DNA of 64,000 nucleotides from UBA1351 sp963677625 (lineage in GTDB: Bacteria; Bacillota; Clostridia; Lachnospirales; Vallitaleaceae), in contig CAXXSW010000004.1 of NCBI GenBank assembly GCA_963677625.2, forward strand, positions 1-64,000, in the 5' to 3' direction. Below the pieces are notes generated by a model, which was not told the DNA's origin, ran no database searches, and was given only the letters and a program-made list of their open reading frames with translations. Of the stretch, positions 36,018 through 44,587 are shown piece by piece; positions within the stretch are counted from its first letter, which is position 1, and each line of letters opens with the position of its first letter. Position numbers and translations under genes: made by a program.

Positions 36018-37610
36018 TTAATTAAACTCCGGTTTAGAGACTTTCAAAGAAGCAGGAATCATAATAATGGCTGATACAAGGCCCAAGTATAAAGAACCTA
36101 ATATGAGGGGTAAAATTCCATTTTGACTTAAAGCATTAGTAATTGCAATCGTTCCAACTCCTATGCCCAAAATAATAACATCCAAAACTATTCGAAAGAA
36201 AATTCTTAAGGGAAGGGTTCCAGTCAAACCAAATATAACCGAAGCCAAGAGAGACACCTGACTAAAGGTATAACCAATCATTGCAGAAAGTAATCCTGCC
36301 GCAAAAGCTTCAGCCAAGTTAACCGTTCCAAAGGATACCGTCGCAAAAAAAGCTACAAGAGACACTAGGAGGATTTTCATAAATCCTCTTAAGTTAAGGA
36401 GAAAAAGCTTCTGCATAGGTTTATAGGGTAATAAATATATATAATGACGCTCTAAGTCTTCATCAGACCCGTCCATCATTTGAACAAAAAACATAGCGTA
36501 GGATAAAACTCCCAATGTAATATATTTTACAGAAGGTATCATCTCCTTATCCAAACTAGGTAGAAAATACCCCGTTCCTATAATAATTGCTACTACTACT
36601 AGCTCAGATATACCAATAATACCGAAACCTTTTTTCTTCTCAACGAGTCTCTGTTTATCGTACAATGCTAAAAGCCCATCTCTAAAGGAGAAATCTTCTA
36701 CAACTTTTGCCTTCGTCTTTTTCAGGTGTTTAGAAGCACTAAACTTGTTTTTACCTAGCTTCAAATCGGCCTTCATATGTTCCATTTTATTAGCCATATC
36801 CAAGGCATCTTCATAATAATCCACATCTGCTAGTTTGTTAATAACTAGCAAGGACCCAAGGATTAAAGCTATGTTTAAACCAACAGAAATATATGTCGTC
36901 AATGTAACAGTTCCTGTAACACTAGCAATAATCATATTCTGGATCCAGCCAACAAGTGGAATAAATATCCAGAAATCAGAGGTCAGACCTGCATAGAGTT
37001 GTTCAAGACCTAAACCATCTACAAATATAGGCCATAGGATTATCATGATTCCCATAATCCCAATAATAAGAACTAAAGCTCTGATAACGGGACGGAAATT
37101 CTCTTTTTTTAGACCGATTATAAAAGTCATCAAACTAATAAAACTTGGCACCAAAAACATAAACATAAGTCCCATAGTCAAAAAGAAAACCCCTTGGTTA
37201 CTAAGTCCCAAACTATTCTTTAACATAGGTAATTGAACCAACATAAAGACTGATGCACCAACACTAATCAAGGACTGCTTTATTTGAGCATACCACATAA
37301 CATTCTGCGGTTTGACAGGAGCACTCATAAAATAGACACCATCGGCAGGCAAAAACTTCAAGGTGAATCTTTTTGTACCTTGATATATAGGCAAAAGCCC
37401 CGACAAATATAACAAGACTATAGCCACCGACAAATATATATATTCACTATATCCACTCGCTTCTGTATTATCCATTCTTGAACCATTAAAACCATTAAAT
37501 GCCAAAAGGACCAGCAAGAAAATATAACCAATTGCACTTGCAGGCTTTTTAAAGGTCTTAATAATACCGTTTTTTGCTGATCTAGTATAGAGGAATAGAA
37601 TATCACTCAT
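36018..37610 (-). CDS. ABC exporter membrane subunit (putative ABC exporter family)
   Basis: A 530-residue polytopic protein with about 12 hydrophobic segments and a cytoplasmic loop at about 270-320 rich in Lys (HMKADLKLGKNKFSASKHLKKTKAKVVEDFSF). It starts one base after the ATPase gene, so the two form one transporter. The substrate cannot be read from the sequence. Confidence 0.75.
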   Translation of the reverse strand: MSDILFLYTRSAKNGIIKTFKKPASAIGYIFLLVLLAFNGFNGSRMDNTEASGYSEYIYLSVAIVLLYLSGLLPIYQGTKRFTLKFLPADGVYFMSAPVKPQNVMWYAQIKQSLISVGASVFMLVQLPMLKNSLGLSNQGVFFLTMGLMFMFLVPSFISLMTFIIGLKKENFRPVIRALVLIIGIMGIMIILWPIFVDGLGLEQLYAGLTSDFWIFIPLVGWIQNMIIASVTGTVTLTTYISVGLNIALILGSLLVINKLADVDYYEDALDMANKMEHMKADLKLGKNKFSASKHLKKTKAKVVEDFSFRDGLLALYDKQRLVEKKKGFGIIGISELVVVAIIIGTGYFLPSLDKEMIPSVKYITLGVLSYAMFFVQMMDGSDEDLERHYIYLLPYKPMQKLFLLNLRGFMKILLVSLVAFFATVSFGTVNLAEAFAAGLLSAMIGYTFSQVSLLASVIFGLTGTLPLRIFFRIVLDVIILGIGVGTIAITNALSQNGILPLILGSLYLGLVSAIIMIPASLKVSKPEFN

Positions 37611-37611
37611 A

Positions 37612-38352
37612 TCAAGCCTCCAATCCCGACTGATCCAGATCTTTTATTGCTTCCTCTTTTGATGTCAGTCTAAAGAAAAGGTCTTCTAGTTCAATTTCCT
37701 GCTTTTCAACTTCCTCTCTAGAAAAATTAGCAACTATATGGCCTTCATTCATTATAATTACACGGTCGAAATCTTCAACGATGGAATCAATGATATGGGT
37801 ACTTAGAAGAACGATAGTTCCCATGTCCACTAATTCGTCAAAAAGTGCTTTTAAGCTCTTAATCGCTTTTGGGTCCAAACCAATCATAGGCTCATCAAAA
37901 AGAATAACCCTAGGTTTAATCATAACACCAAGAATTATGCTTAGCTTCTGCTTCATCCCTTTAGACAAATCTGCACCAAGTTTTTTTCTCTTATCATCCA
38001 TATCAAAGCGTTTAAGAAGACTTTCAACATATGGCTCATCATCCTCTAACTTATAAACTTTAGATACAAACCGGATATGTTCATCTACAGTCAAAAGGTC
38101 ATAAATGGCAGGTGTCTCCGGGACATATGCCAGTAGCCTCTTAGCCTCCATGGTATGGTTCATATAACCATCAATTTTAATAACACCTCTATATCTAAGC
38201 AAGCCTGCTATGGACTTGATAGTCGTTGATTTACCTGCACCATTAGGTCCTAAGACCACACAAAGTTCACCAGCATCCAAAGTAACGGACAGATTATCAA
38301 CAGCTAATACCTTTCGACCAAACTTTTTAGTTAAATTCTCTACTTGTAACAT
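37612..38352 (-). CDS. ABC transporter ATP-binding protein
   Basis: From ATG 38352 (GGAGGAGATGT upstream) the protein has 246 residues. Walker A is GPNGAGKSTTIKS; signature LSKGMKQKLSIILG, with Lys-Gly in place of the usual Gly-Gly; Walker B VILFDEPMIGLDP; switch His STHII. It is of the CcmA/DrrA exporter type and pairs with the membrane protein next to it. An in-frame extension to 38427 would overlap the candidate promoter. Confidence 0.9.
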   Translation of the reverse strand: MLQVENLTKKFGRKVLAVDNLSVTLDAGELCVVLGPNGAGKSTTIKSIAGLLRYRGVIKIDGYMNHTMEAKRLLAYVPETPAIYDLLTVDEHIRFVSKVYKLEDDEPYVESLLKRFDMDDKRKKLGADLSKGMKQKLSIILGVMIKPRVILFDEPMIGLDPKAIKSLKALFDELVDMGTIVLLSTHIIDSIVEDFDRVIIMNEGHIVANFSREEVEKQEIELEDLFFRLTSKEEAIKDLDQSGLEA

Positions 38353-38398
38353 ACATCTCCTCCAACTTTTAGATACTTCTATTTTATAAATATAACTT

Positions 38399-38427
38399 AT
38401 TATGTCCGATTTATACTTGAAAATCAA
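38399..38427 (-). promoter_or_regulatory. Promoter of the ABC exporter operon
   Basis: On the minus strand TTGATT (38427-38422), 17 bases, CATAAT (38404-38399), 47 bases before the ATPase start. Confidence 0.55.
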
Positions 38428-38595
38428 TGTGTTTTGACCAAATTGTCATATTCATGGTATTAATGATTCAAGCATATTAATTTTCTCCTCCAACTTACAT
38501 ATTTATGAAAACTATACCCTTAGCTTATTTTAACCTAATATATCATAAATTTCCGTCATCACTTCATTAGAATGTTAGTCCTATAGCTGAACTTA

Positions 38596-38683
38596 AAAAG
38601 CAAGTGCTTCTTAAAGCTATACCTCAAAACAACTCTAGGGTATGTCTTAAAGGCATGTATCGCTCTAAAAATCACTTGCTTTT
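38596..38683 (-). other. Long-range inverted repeat downstream of metY (possible terminator or structured RNA)
   Basis: AAAAGCAAGTG (38683-38673 on the minus strand) pairs perfectly with CACTTGCTTTT (38606-38596), followed by TTAAG. The 66-base interior has smaller pairs such as GCTTtaagAAGC. It may end metY transcription or form a branched RNA. Confidence 0.45.
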
Positions 38684-38716
38684 GATTCTAGACTGAATTT
38701 ATTTTTTTACAATAAT

Positions 38717-39997
38717 CTATAATAGACTAAGAGCCTGTTCCAAGTCTCCAATCAAATCTTCTACATCTTCAATACCTACAGACAGACGAATCATATCTGG
38801 TAGAATACCTGCTGCTACCATATCTTCTTCTGACAATTGTTGATGGGTCGTAGAAGCCGGATGGATAACCAAGGATTTGGCATCAGCTACATTAGCTAGA
38901 AGACTGAAAAGATTTAAGGAGTTAATAAAGGTTTTAGCTCCATCAAAACCTGCCTTAAGACCAAAGGTAAAAATTGCTCCTTGTCCTTTTGGAAGGTATT
39001 TTTTTGTCAGATCATAATATGGACTGGACTCAAGTCCTGGATGGTTGACATAGGATACCTTATGGTGATTTTGAAGATATTTGGCAATCTTCAGCGAATT
39101 ATCTGAATGACGCTGTACACGCAAAGACAGAGTCTCTAATCCTTGAAGAAGTAAAAAAGCATTAAAGGGACTAATACAGGCTCCCGTATCACGAAGAAGT
39201 GTTACTCTAAGCTTGGTGATAAAGGCTGCATCGCCAATATCTCTGGAGTAAACAATACCATGATAAGACGGATCTGGTTCAGTAAATTCTGGGAATCTAC
39301 CACTAGCAACCCAGTCAAATTTACCGGAATCCACAACGACACCACCGATAGATGTACCATGTCCACCGATATATTTAGTAGCTGAGTGAACAACAATATC
39401 AGCACCGTAATCAAAAGGACGAATCAAATATGGTGTTCCAAAGGTATTATCAACAATCAGTGGTAGGCCATTCTCATGAGCAATGCTTGCAATAGCTTCG
39501 ATGTCTGCCACGTTAGCTCTAGGATTACCTATGGTTTCAACGTAAAGAGCTTTCGTTTTTTCATTAATCGCACTACGATAGTTTTCTGGATTATCAGGAT
39601 CCACAAAGACAGTCTTAATTCCTAGTTTAGGTAATGTATTCCTAAAAAGGTTATGGGTTCCACCATATAACGTATTAGCAGCAACGATTTCATCTCCACT
39701 ACCTGCAATATTTAAAATTGCATAGTTAATGGCTGCGGAACCCGATGCTACCGCCAAGGCACCAACGCCACCTTCTAAGGCGGCAATCCTTTTCTCAAAA
39801 ACATCACTTGTTGGATTCATAATTCTAGTGTAGATATTACCAGGCTCTTTTAGGGCAAATAAATCTGCTGCATGATCGTAGTCCCTGAAGTTGTAGGATG
39901 TAGTCTGATAAATAGGTACTGCCCTTGATCCAGTTGTCGGATCAGGTTCCTGACCTGCATGTAATTGTAACGTATCAAAGTTATAGTTTTTTTCCAT
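38717..39997 (-). CDS. metY: O-acetylhomoserine sulfhydrylase (MetY)
   Basis: A 426-residue Cys/Met-metabolism PLP enzyme that makes homocysteine from O-acetylhomoserine and sulfide. The start DTLQLHAGQEPDPTTGSRAVPIYQTTSYNFRD and the PLP Lys motif VVHSATKYIGGHG identify the family; the long insert region DWVASGRFPEFTEPDPSYHG favours MetY over cystathionine enzymes. The start overlaps the end of the Rrf2 regulator gene by 17 bases, so it is likely controlled with it. Confidence 0.93.
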   Translation of the reverse strand: MEKNYNFDTLQLHAGQEPDPTTGSRAVPIYQTTSYNFRDYDHAADLFALKEPGNIYTRIMNPTSDVFEKRIAALEGGVGALAVASGSAAINYAILNIAGSGDEIVAANTLYGGTHNLFRNTLPKLGIKTVFVDPDNPENYRSAINEKTKALYVETIGNPRANVADIEAIASIAHENGLPLIVDNTFGTPYLIRPFDYGADIVVHSATKYIGGHGTSIGGVVVDSGKFDWVASGRFPEFTEPDPSYHGIVYSRDIGDAAFITKLRVTLLRDTGACISPFNAFLLLQGLETLSLRVQRHSDNSLKIAKYLQNHHKVSYVNHPGLESSPYYDLTKKYLPKGQGAIFTFGLKAGFDGAKTFINSLNLFSLLANVADAKSLVIHPASTTHQQLSEEDMVAAGILPDMIRLSVGIEDVEDLIGDLEQALSLL

Positions 39998-40424
39998 TGG
40001 GATTCTCCTTTATAATATCAAACTCGCTTACAAGGTCTGACAAGCTTAAGGACTCCAGCTGGTTAATGACATTGTCATTCAGCTTCTTCCAAACATTTCT
40101 GGCAAGACAATTGTCTCTTCGATCACAGCTATCTGGCTTCTCATCATCTAGACAAGGAACCACATTGATTTCACCTTCTACGGCAATAATAATATCCAGA
40201 ACTGTAATTGAATCAAGATCTTTAGCCAAAAAATAGCCTCCACCTACTCCACGTACACTTTTCACTATTTCAGCTTTTCTAAGTTCCATAAAGAGCTGCC
40301 TCAAATAGTTTTCTGACAAATTCAAGTCTCCTGCAATCTGCTTAAGGGATATATGCTGTTTTTCGCTAGGGACCAATTCCATCAGTGCACTGATGGCATA
40401 ATTTCCTTTAGTTGTTAATTTCAT
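39981..40424 (-). CDS. Rrf2-family regulator with three cysteines (IscR/NsrR-like), cotranscribed with metY
   Basis: A 147-residue Rrf2 regulator: winged helix (MKLTTKGNYAISALMEL, SLKQIAGDLNLSENYLRQLFMELRKAEIVKSVRGVGGGYFLAKD), then three cysteines C91-x8-C100-x5-C106, spacing compatible with an Fe-S cluster as in IscR or NsrR. The Cys-metabolism regulator CymR lacks these, although CymR would be expected beside metY. So this could be a sulfur regulator that senses Fe-S status. It probably autoregulates; its promoter is strong. Confidence 0.9.
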   Translation of the reverse strand: MKLTTKGNYAISALMELVPSEKQHISLKQIAGDLNLSENYLRQLFMELRKAEIVKSVRGVGGGYFLAKDLDSITVLDIIIAVEGEINVVPCLDDEKPDSCDRRDNCLARNVWKKLNDNVINQLESLSLSDLVSEFDIIKENPNGKKL

Positions 40425-40464
40425 AATACCACCTAATCATTAGTGTTTTAGTAGGATTTATCAC

Positions 40465-40493
40465 ATCATATCAGAGGGGACCTACACTGTCAA
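40465..40493 (-). promoter_or_regulatory. Promoter of the rrf2-metY operon
   Basis: On the minus strand a perfect TTGACA (40493-40488), 17 bases, TATGAT (40470-40465) with a TGn extension. The 40 bases between it and the gene hold an imperfect dyad (CCTActaaaacactaatgATTAGG) that could be the Rrf2 operator. Confidence 0.75.
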
Positions 40494-40568
40494 GAAAAAA
40501 CACTATAGTTTTTCCTTATCTTCTTATAGTTTCAATCTATCGCCATTAGATTCAACAAGATCAAATCT

Positions 40569-40604
40569 ATAAAAAGAGCTGATTACAAATATGCAATCAG
40601 CTCT
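40569..40604 (-). terminator. Intrinsic terminator after nrdR
   Basis: On the minus strand a perfect 10-bp stem AGAGCTGATT / AATCAGCTCT with a 10-base loop is followed by TTTTTAT. It starts five bases after the nrdR stop. Confidence 0.9.
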
Positions 40605-40608
40605 CCCA

Positions 40609-41064
40609 TTAATCTTCTTTAAGCATCTTCTTCAATTCATCCATAAATGTATTAACGTCCTTAAATTCACGATATACAGAAGCAAATCTGACATAGGCTA
40701 CTTCATCTAGGTCCTTCATTCTTTCCATAACTAATTCGCCAATATATGTCGAATCAATCTCCTTTTTAAGTGTGTTATACAAACTATTCTCTATGGAATC
40801 AATCACACTATCAATCTGTCCCATTGACACAGGTCGTTTGTGACAAGACCTTATGACACCTGACGAGAGTTTGTCCCTTGAATAAGGTTCACGAGAGTGA
40901 TCTTTCTTAATGACAATAAGCGGTGCACTTTCCACCGTTTCATAGGTAGTAAATCGTCGGTTACAGGACTCACATTGCCTCCTTCTACGAATAGCATTCT
41001 GCTCTTCTGAAGGTCTGGAGTCAATAACTTTGATGACTTCACTACTGCAATAAGGACACTTCAT
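40609..41064 (-). CDS. nrdR: Ribonucleotide reductase repressor NrdR
   Basis: A 151-residue repressor. The zinc ribbon has C3, C6, C31 and C34 (MKCPYCSS ... RRRRQCESCNRRFTTYE), followed by the ATP-cone (PLIVIKKDHSREPYSRDKLSSGVIRSCHKRPVS). NrdR senses ATP/dATP and represses nrd operons at tandem 16-bp boxes. It lies 18 bases downstream of ftsZ, presumably cotranscribed; boxes of the right kind lie above ftsZ. Confidence 0.97.
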   Translation of the reverse strand: MKCPYCSSEVIKVIDSRPSEEQNAIRRRRQCESCNRRFTTYETVESAPLIVIKKDHSREPYSRDKLSSGVIRSCHKRPVSMGQIDSVIDSIENSLYNTLKKEIDSTYIGELVMERMKDLDEVAYVRFASVYREFKDVNTFMDELKKMLKED

Positions 41065-41082
41065 AAACCCCTCCTAAAAACA

Positions 41083-42297
41083 CTATAATTTCTTTCTCTG
41101 TTGTAAAAATTCTGGAATTTCTATCTTACCATAACTTGGACTTTCTGGTTTGACCCCAGGTCTTGCCTCTTCTGATCCGATGGCAATTTTATCATTATTT
41201 TGTTTTTCCAGATCCGCCTTTGTTTCATTAGACACTTCTTGGGTCACTTGCTTTTCTGCTGAAACAGACTCTTGTACTTTAGGTTTGTCCTTCGTTTCAA
41301 CTTTATTGAATGTGTCAGCTGTTGGAGAAACAAAATTCTCATCTTCTTCAAAACCTGTTGCTATAACAGTTACAATAATCTGATCTTCTAGAGACTCATC
41401 AATTGACTGACCATAAATAACATTGGCATTATTGCCAGCTGCTTCTTGAATTAATTGGATTGCATCATTCGCATCAAACATAGACATGTTGGAATCACCG
41501 CTAATGTTAATCAACATATGGCGAGCTCCATCAATAGTTGTCTCAAGCAAAGGACTTGAGATTGCCAGTCTTGCTGCCTCTTCAGCCTTAGTATCACCAT
41601 AGGCACTACCAACACCAATATGAGCCACTCCCTTATTGGACATAACAGTTGCTACATCTGCAAAGTCAAGGTTAATGATACCCGGTGTATAAATAAGGTC
41701 AGAAATCCCCTGAACACCTTGTTGCAGGATTTCATCCGCTTTTTTAAATGCATCTCTCATGGTTGTGCGTCTATCAATCACACTTAAAAGTTTTTGGTTT
41801 GGAATCACAATCAAAGTATCAACAAATCTCTGAAGCTCGCTAATACCAAGCATTGCATTACTCATTCTTGCTCTACCTTCAAAATCAAAAGGTTTGGTAA
41901 CAACACCAACAGTCAATATTTCCATCTCTCTAGCAAGGGCTGCAATAACCGGAGCTGCTCCGGTACCTGTTCCACCACCCATACCAGCAGTAATGAAAAC
42001 CATATCTGCCCCCTTGACCATTTGGGCCAATTCGTCACGACTTTCTTCTGCTGCTTTTAGACCAATTTCAGGCTTAGCACCTGCTCCTAGTCCTCTTGTT
42101 AATTTTTCTCCTATTTGAATCTTGGTTGGCGCTTTTGAATATTGTAAAGCTTGTGCGTCTGTATTGACTGCTACAAAATCCACACCTTCCAATTGTCCAT
42201 CAATCATTCTGTTAACGGCATTATTACCGCCACCGCCTACACCAACGACAACTATCTTAGCTGATGTGTTATGTTCATTCATCTTAATTTCCAACAA
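41083..42297 (-). CDS. ftsZ: Cell division GTPase FtsZ
   Basis: A 404-residue tubulin homologue. Tubulin signature GGGTGTGAAPV, N-terminal IVVVGVGGGGNNAVNRMI, and T7 loop NLDFADV are intact. A disordered linker (about 320-385) ends in the conserved C-terminal peptide IPEFLQQRKKL, which binds FtsA/SepF/ZapA-type partners. The start is TTG 42297 (GAGGAGG seven bases before); an in-frame ATG follows five codons later. It is separated from the rest of the division cluster by 320 bases with its own promoter. Confidence 0.97.
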   Translation of the reverse strand: MLEIKMNEHNTSAKIVVVGVGGGGNNAVNRMIDGQLEGVDFVAVNTDAQALQYSKAPTKIQIGEKLTRGLGAGAKPEIGLKAAEESRDELAQMVKGADMVFITAGMGGGTGTGAAPVIAALAREMEILTVGVVTKPFDFEGRARMSNAMLGISELQRFVDTLIVIPNQKLLSVIDRRTTMRDAFKKADEILQQGVQGISDLIYTPGIINLDFADVATVMSNKGVAHIGVGSAYGDTKAEEAARLAISSPLLETTIDGARHMLINISGDSNMSMFDANDAIQLIQEAAGNNANVIYGQSIDESLEDQIIVTVIATGFEEDENFVSPTADTFNKVETKDKPKVQESVSAEKQVTQEVSNETKADLEKQNNDKIAIGSEEARPGVKPESPSYGKIEIPEFLQQRKKL

Positions 42298-42322
42298 TGT
42301 GTATCCTCCTCACGATAATTAC

Positions 42323-42359
42323 TAGGAAAGCAGTCTTTCCTACACAGAAGCTTAGCTTC
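42323..42359 (-). other. Two tandem hairpins in the ftsZ leader
   Basis: GAAGC-3-GCTTC at 42359-42347 and TAGGAAAG-4-CTTTCCTA at 42342-42323 lie between the promoter and the GAGGAGG site. The second is a perfect 8-bp stem ending 15 bases before the ribosome site. No U run follows, so they are likely RNA-stability or translation elements. Confidence 0.5.
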
Positions 42360-42390
42360 ACTTAACGTGTATTTGATATTCCCTAGTCAT

Positions 42391-42419
42391 AGTATAAGTA
42401 TTTTAATCATTTTTTGCAA
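42391..42419 (-). promoter_or_regulatory. ftsZ-nrdR promoter
   Basis: On the minus strand TTGCAA (42419-42414), 17 bases, TATACT (42396-42391). The leader to the TTG start is about 85 bases. Confidence 0.65.
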
Positions 42420-42428
42420 GTGATAAAT

Positions 42429-42475
42429 ATACAATATATGCCGATTTTCAAGATTTTGTTCGCAATATATTGTGT
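42429..42475. promoter_or_regulatory. Candidate tandem NrdR boxes upstream of ftsZ-nrdR
   Basis: TCGCAATATATTGTGT (42460-42475) matches the NrdR-box consensus acaCwAtATaTwGtgt at 14 of 16 positions; ATACAATATATGCCGA (42429-42444) matches 11 of 16. Fifteen bases separate them and the centres are 31 bp apart, about three helical turns, the arrangement NrdR uses. The pair ends 10 bases above the -35 of the ftsZ promoter. Confidence 0.6.
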
Positions 42476-42617
42476 TTTATATTTTTTTTAGTTCAAAAGT
42501 CTGATAACCTCAATAAAAAGTCATCTTTTAAGAAGTCTCTTCATCGGCAGACAAGACCTAATTATCTACCAAAAGGACAAAAACTTTATCTCATACATGT
42601 TCTAAATCTCAAGTACT

Positions 42618-43421
42618 TTAGTCATCTTGATTGACGTCCTCTTGATTGGATTCTCCCGGATTCGATTCTTCTAGGTCAAGATCAAACTCTTCTTTCATAT
42701 TCCCGTCTTCTTCACTTTCAAAAAAAATATCATGTTCAATATCTTCTACATATAAGGTCCCCTTTTTTCCTTCTGGAAGAACCTTCAATATTTCTGCAAT
42801 AGCTTTAGATTTCGCATCCATTTTAACCACATTACCAATATGAACATCCAAACCCTTAATGATTAACCGAATATCACTAGCTTCTCTATATCGAAAGTCT
42901 ATCCATTCAAGAGGTAAGTTAAAAGCCTTTGCAGAAGAGTATATGGTTTCAATTGCTTTAACAATATCCGGCGAGACATCTAAAGGTTCCATTGCTGTAA
43001 AGGACTCCAGTTCAATACCTGTAATCATCGGTTTACCTTCATCTACATTGGAGCTATAGTCAATAATGTACCCTTCTCTATCCAGACAAATGTATTGCCC
43101 CATAAACTCAACATACCCAATAATCTCTTTTTCCTTAATAATAACCTCAACATTTTTAAGGTCCTTTTTTATGATTTCAAGTTTGTCAATATATCCACTA
43201 TTTTCTACAATTGTATTGTGATTCAACAAAAGATCAAGAACCGAATCTGTATCACTCAATCCTGTTAACTCTAAAATTTCTTGTCTCGTATAATGCTCAT
43301 TACCCCTTATGTAAATGGATTCAACAATTGTTGTTGATAAGAAAAAAACAATCACGAATATGATTAACACTAAACCAACAATAGTCAGGATTAGTCTTAA
43401 AGACCTATTAGATCTATTCAT
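42618..43421 (-). CDS. ftsQ: Cell division protein FtsQ/DivIB
   Basis: A 267-residue divisome protein: short basic cytoplasmic start, one membrane helix (about 8-30), POTRA domain (IYIRGNEHYTRQEILELTGLSDTDSVLDLL), beta domain, and an acidic Glu/Asp/Asn-rich tail. The start is ATG 43421, eight bases after GGAGG; in-frame codons further upstream are too close to the ribosome site. It overlaps the ftsW stop. Confidence 0.9.
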   Translation of the reverse strand: MNRSNRSLRLILTIVGLVLIIFVIVFFLSTTIVESIYIRGNEHYTRQEILELTGLSDTDSVLDLLLNHNTIVENSGYIDKLEIIKKDLKNVEVIIKEKEIIGYVEFMGQYICLDREGYIIDYSSNVDEGKPMITGIELESFTAMEPLDVSPDIVKAIETIYSSAKAFNLPLEWIDFRYREASDIRLIIKGLDVHIGNVVKMDAKSKAIAEILKVLPEGKKGTLYVEDIEHDIFFESEEDGNMKEEFDLDLEESNPGESNQEDVNQDD

Positions 43422-44571
43422 AAACATTTCCTCCAAGATGGTTTTCCACTCGGTTATGTCTGCTAATATTAAGGACTAGTCCAATCTCCATAAAGAAAAT
43501 AATTAAAGACGATCCACCATAACTGATAAAGGGCAAGCCCATACCTGTCACTGGCAAAAGAGCTAACGCAACCCCTATATTAATAAATGCTTGAATACCA
43601 ATATGAACCAAAACACCTATTCCAACAAGAAAATGATTCATAGATCTTGCTTCAAGGGCTATTTGGGCTATCCGATACAGTAAAATACCATAAAGGCAAA
43701 CTATTGCAATCCCTCCAAACAAGCCTAATTCCTCACATATAATAGCAAATATAATATCATTATGTGCTTCTGAAATATATCCCACTTTTTGAATACTTTG
43801 TCCCAATCCTATGCCTGTAAGACCACCGGACCCAATTGCATATAAGGCCTGAATAGTTTGTCTTCCAGTCCCCTGAGGATCCTTCCATGGACCATCCAAA
43901 AAAGTTTGTATCCTCTGAACGCGGTAACCGATTCTAAATATGAAGAAAGAACCTAAACCTGCCATAAATATTCCAAAAAAAAGCATTCTTATGGTATCCC
44001 TATATGCTACAAAAATCATACTCCCGCATATGACAGCAACTACAAATCCAGAGCTTAAATCTTCCTTAGCAATCAGGCCAACAGGACCTGCAGTCACAAT
44101 TAAAAGAATGGCAAGAACTTTCCCATTGGCTAGATGTTTCTTGAACTTAGTCAATAAAAACCCTAACGTCAATATGAGAATAAACTTCGAAAGTTCTGAA
44201 GGTTGAAGATTAAATCCTCCGATAGGAATCCAACGCTTGGCTCCCTTAATAGACTCTCCTACAAGGATTACTCCCATCAAAAGACCTAATGTAGCTACAT
44301 AACCAATTCCAACAAAACGATTGATAAAAACCAATTGAAACCTTGATAGAAGCCACATAAGCACTAAGCCAATCAAAGCATATACTGACTGTCTAAGGTA
44401 CGGCTCTGACCAACCTCCTCCACTTACTGTATAAAAGCTAGATGAATATACCATAACAATGCCTAACACAGTCAGAAATAAGACAATAAATATAACTGTA
44501 TAATCTGTAGGCAGATTCATCAAAAATTCGTTATAAGGTTTTCTTTTCTTTTTCCTTACTTGGCCTTCCAT
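43414..44571 (-). CDS. ftsW: SEDS peptidoglycan glycosyltransferase FtsW/SpoVE
   Basis: A ten-segment SEDS protein of 385 residues from ATG 44571. Typical motifs: VMVYSSSFYTVSGG, GGFNLQPSELSKF, and the C-terminal LPVTGMGLPFISYGGSS. It pairs with the class B PBP encoded nearby to make septal peptidoglycan. Whether it is vegetative FtsW or spore SpoVE cannot be told from sequence; its place in the division cluster favours FtsW. Confidence 0.92.
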   Translation of the reverse strand: MEGQVRKKKRKPYNEFLMNLPTDYTVIFIVLFLTVLGIVMVYSSSFYTVSGGGWSEPYLRQSVYALIGLVLMWLLSRFQLVFINRFVGIGYVATLGLLMGVILVGESIKGAKRWIPIGGFNLQPSELSKFILILTLGFLLTKFKKHLANGKVLAILLIVTAGPVGLIAKEDLSSGFVVAVICGSMIFVAYRDTIRMLFFGIFMAGLGSFFIFRIGYRVQRIQTFLDGPWKDPQGTGRQTIQALYAIGSGGLTGIGLGQSIQKVGYISEAHNDIIFAIICEELGLFGGIAIVCLYGILLYRIAQIALEARSMNHFLVGIGVLVHIGIQAFINIGVALALLPVTGMGLPFISYGGSSLIIFFMEIGLVLNISRHNRVENHLGGNVYE

Positions 44572-44587
44572 ACTCTCATCCCTATTC

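Larger units (their letters stand above)
38353..38716. other. 364-base intergenic region between the ABC operon and metY
   Basis: It holds a promoter for the ABC genes (38399-38427), a tiny ORF of seven codons (MLESLIP, 38475-38452) preceded by GGAGGAG, in a context (AAGTTGGAGGAGA) copied at the ATPase ribosome site, and an 11-bp inverted repeat flanking a loop of 66 bases just after metY (38596-38683). The rest is AT-rich with no other signal. Confidence 0.6.
42298..42617. other. 320-base regulatory region between ftsQ and ftsZ
   Basis: In transcription order it contains a region after ftsQ without a convincing terminator, two NrdR-type boxes, a sigma-A-type promoter and, in the leader, two perfect small hairpins before the ribosome site. 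No gene was found in it. Confidence 0.75.

Noticed and set aside
40425..40608. Possible SAM or T-box riboswitch controlling metY
   Set aside because: The leader between promoter and the Rrf2 gene is only about 40 bases, too short for either; the only clear structure is the nrdR terminator.
41894..42118. Pro/Ala/Ser-rich plus-strand frames opposite ftsZ
   Set aside because: Antisense of the conserved GTPase core of FtsZ, with no ribosome site.
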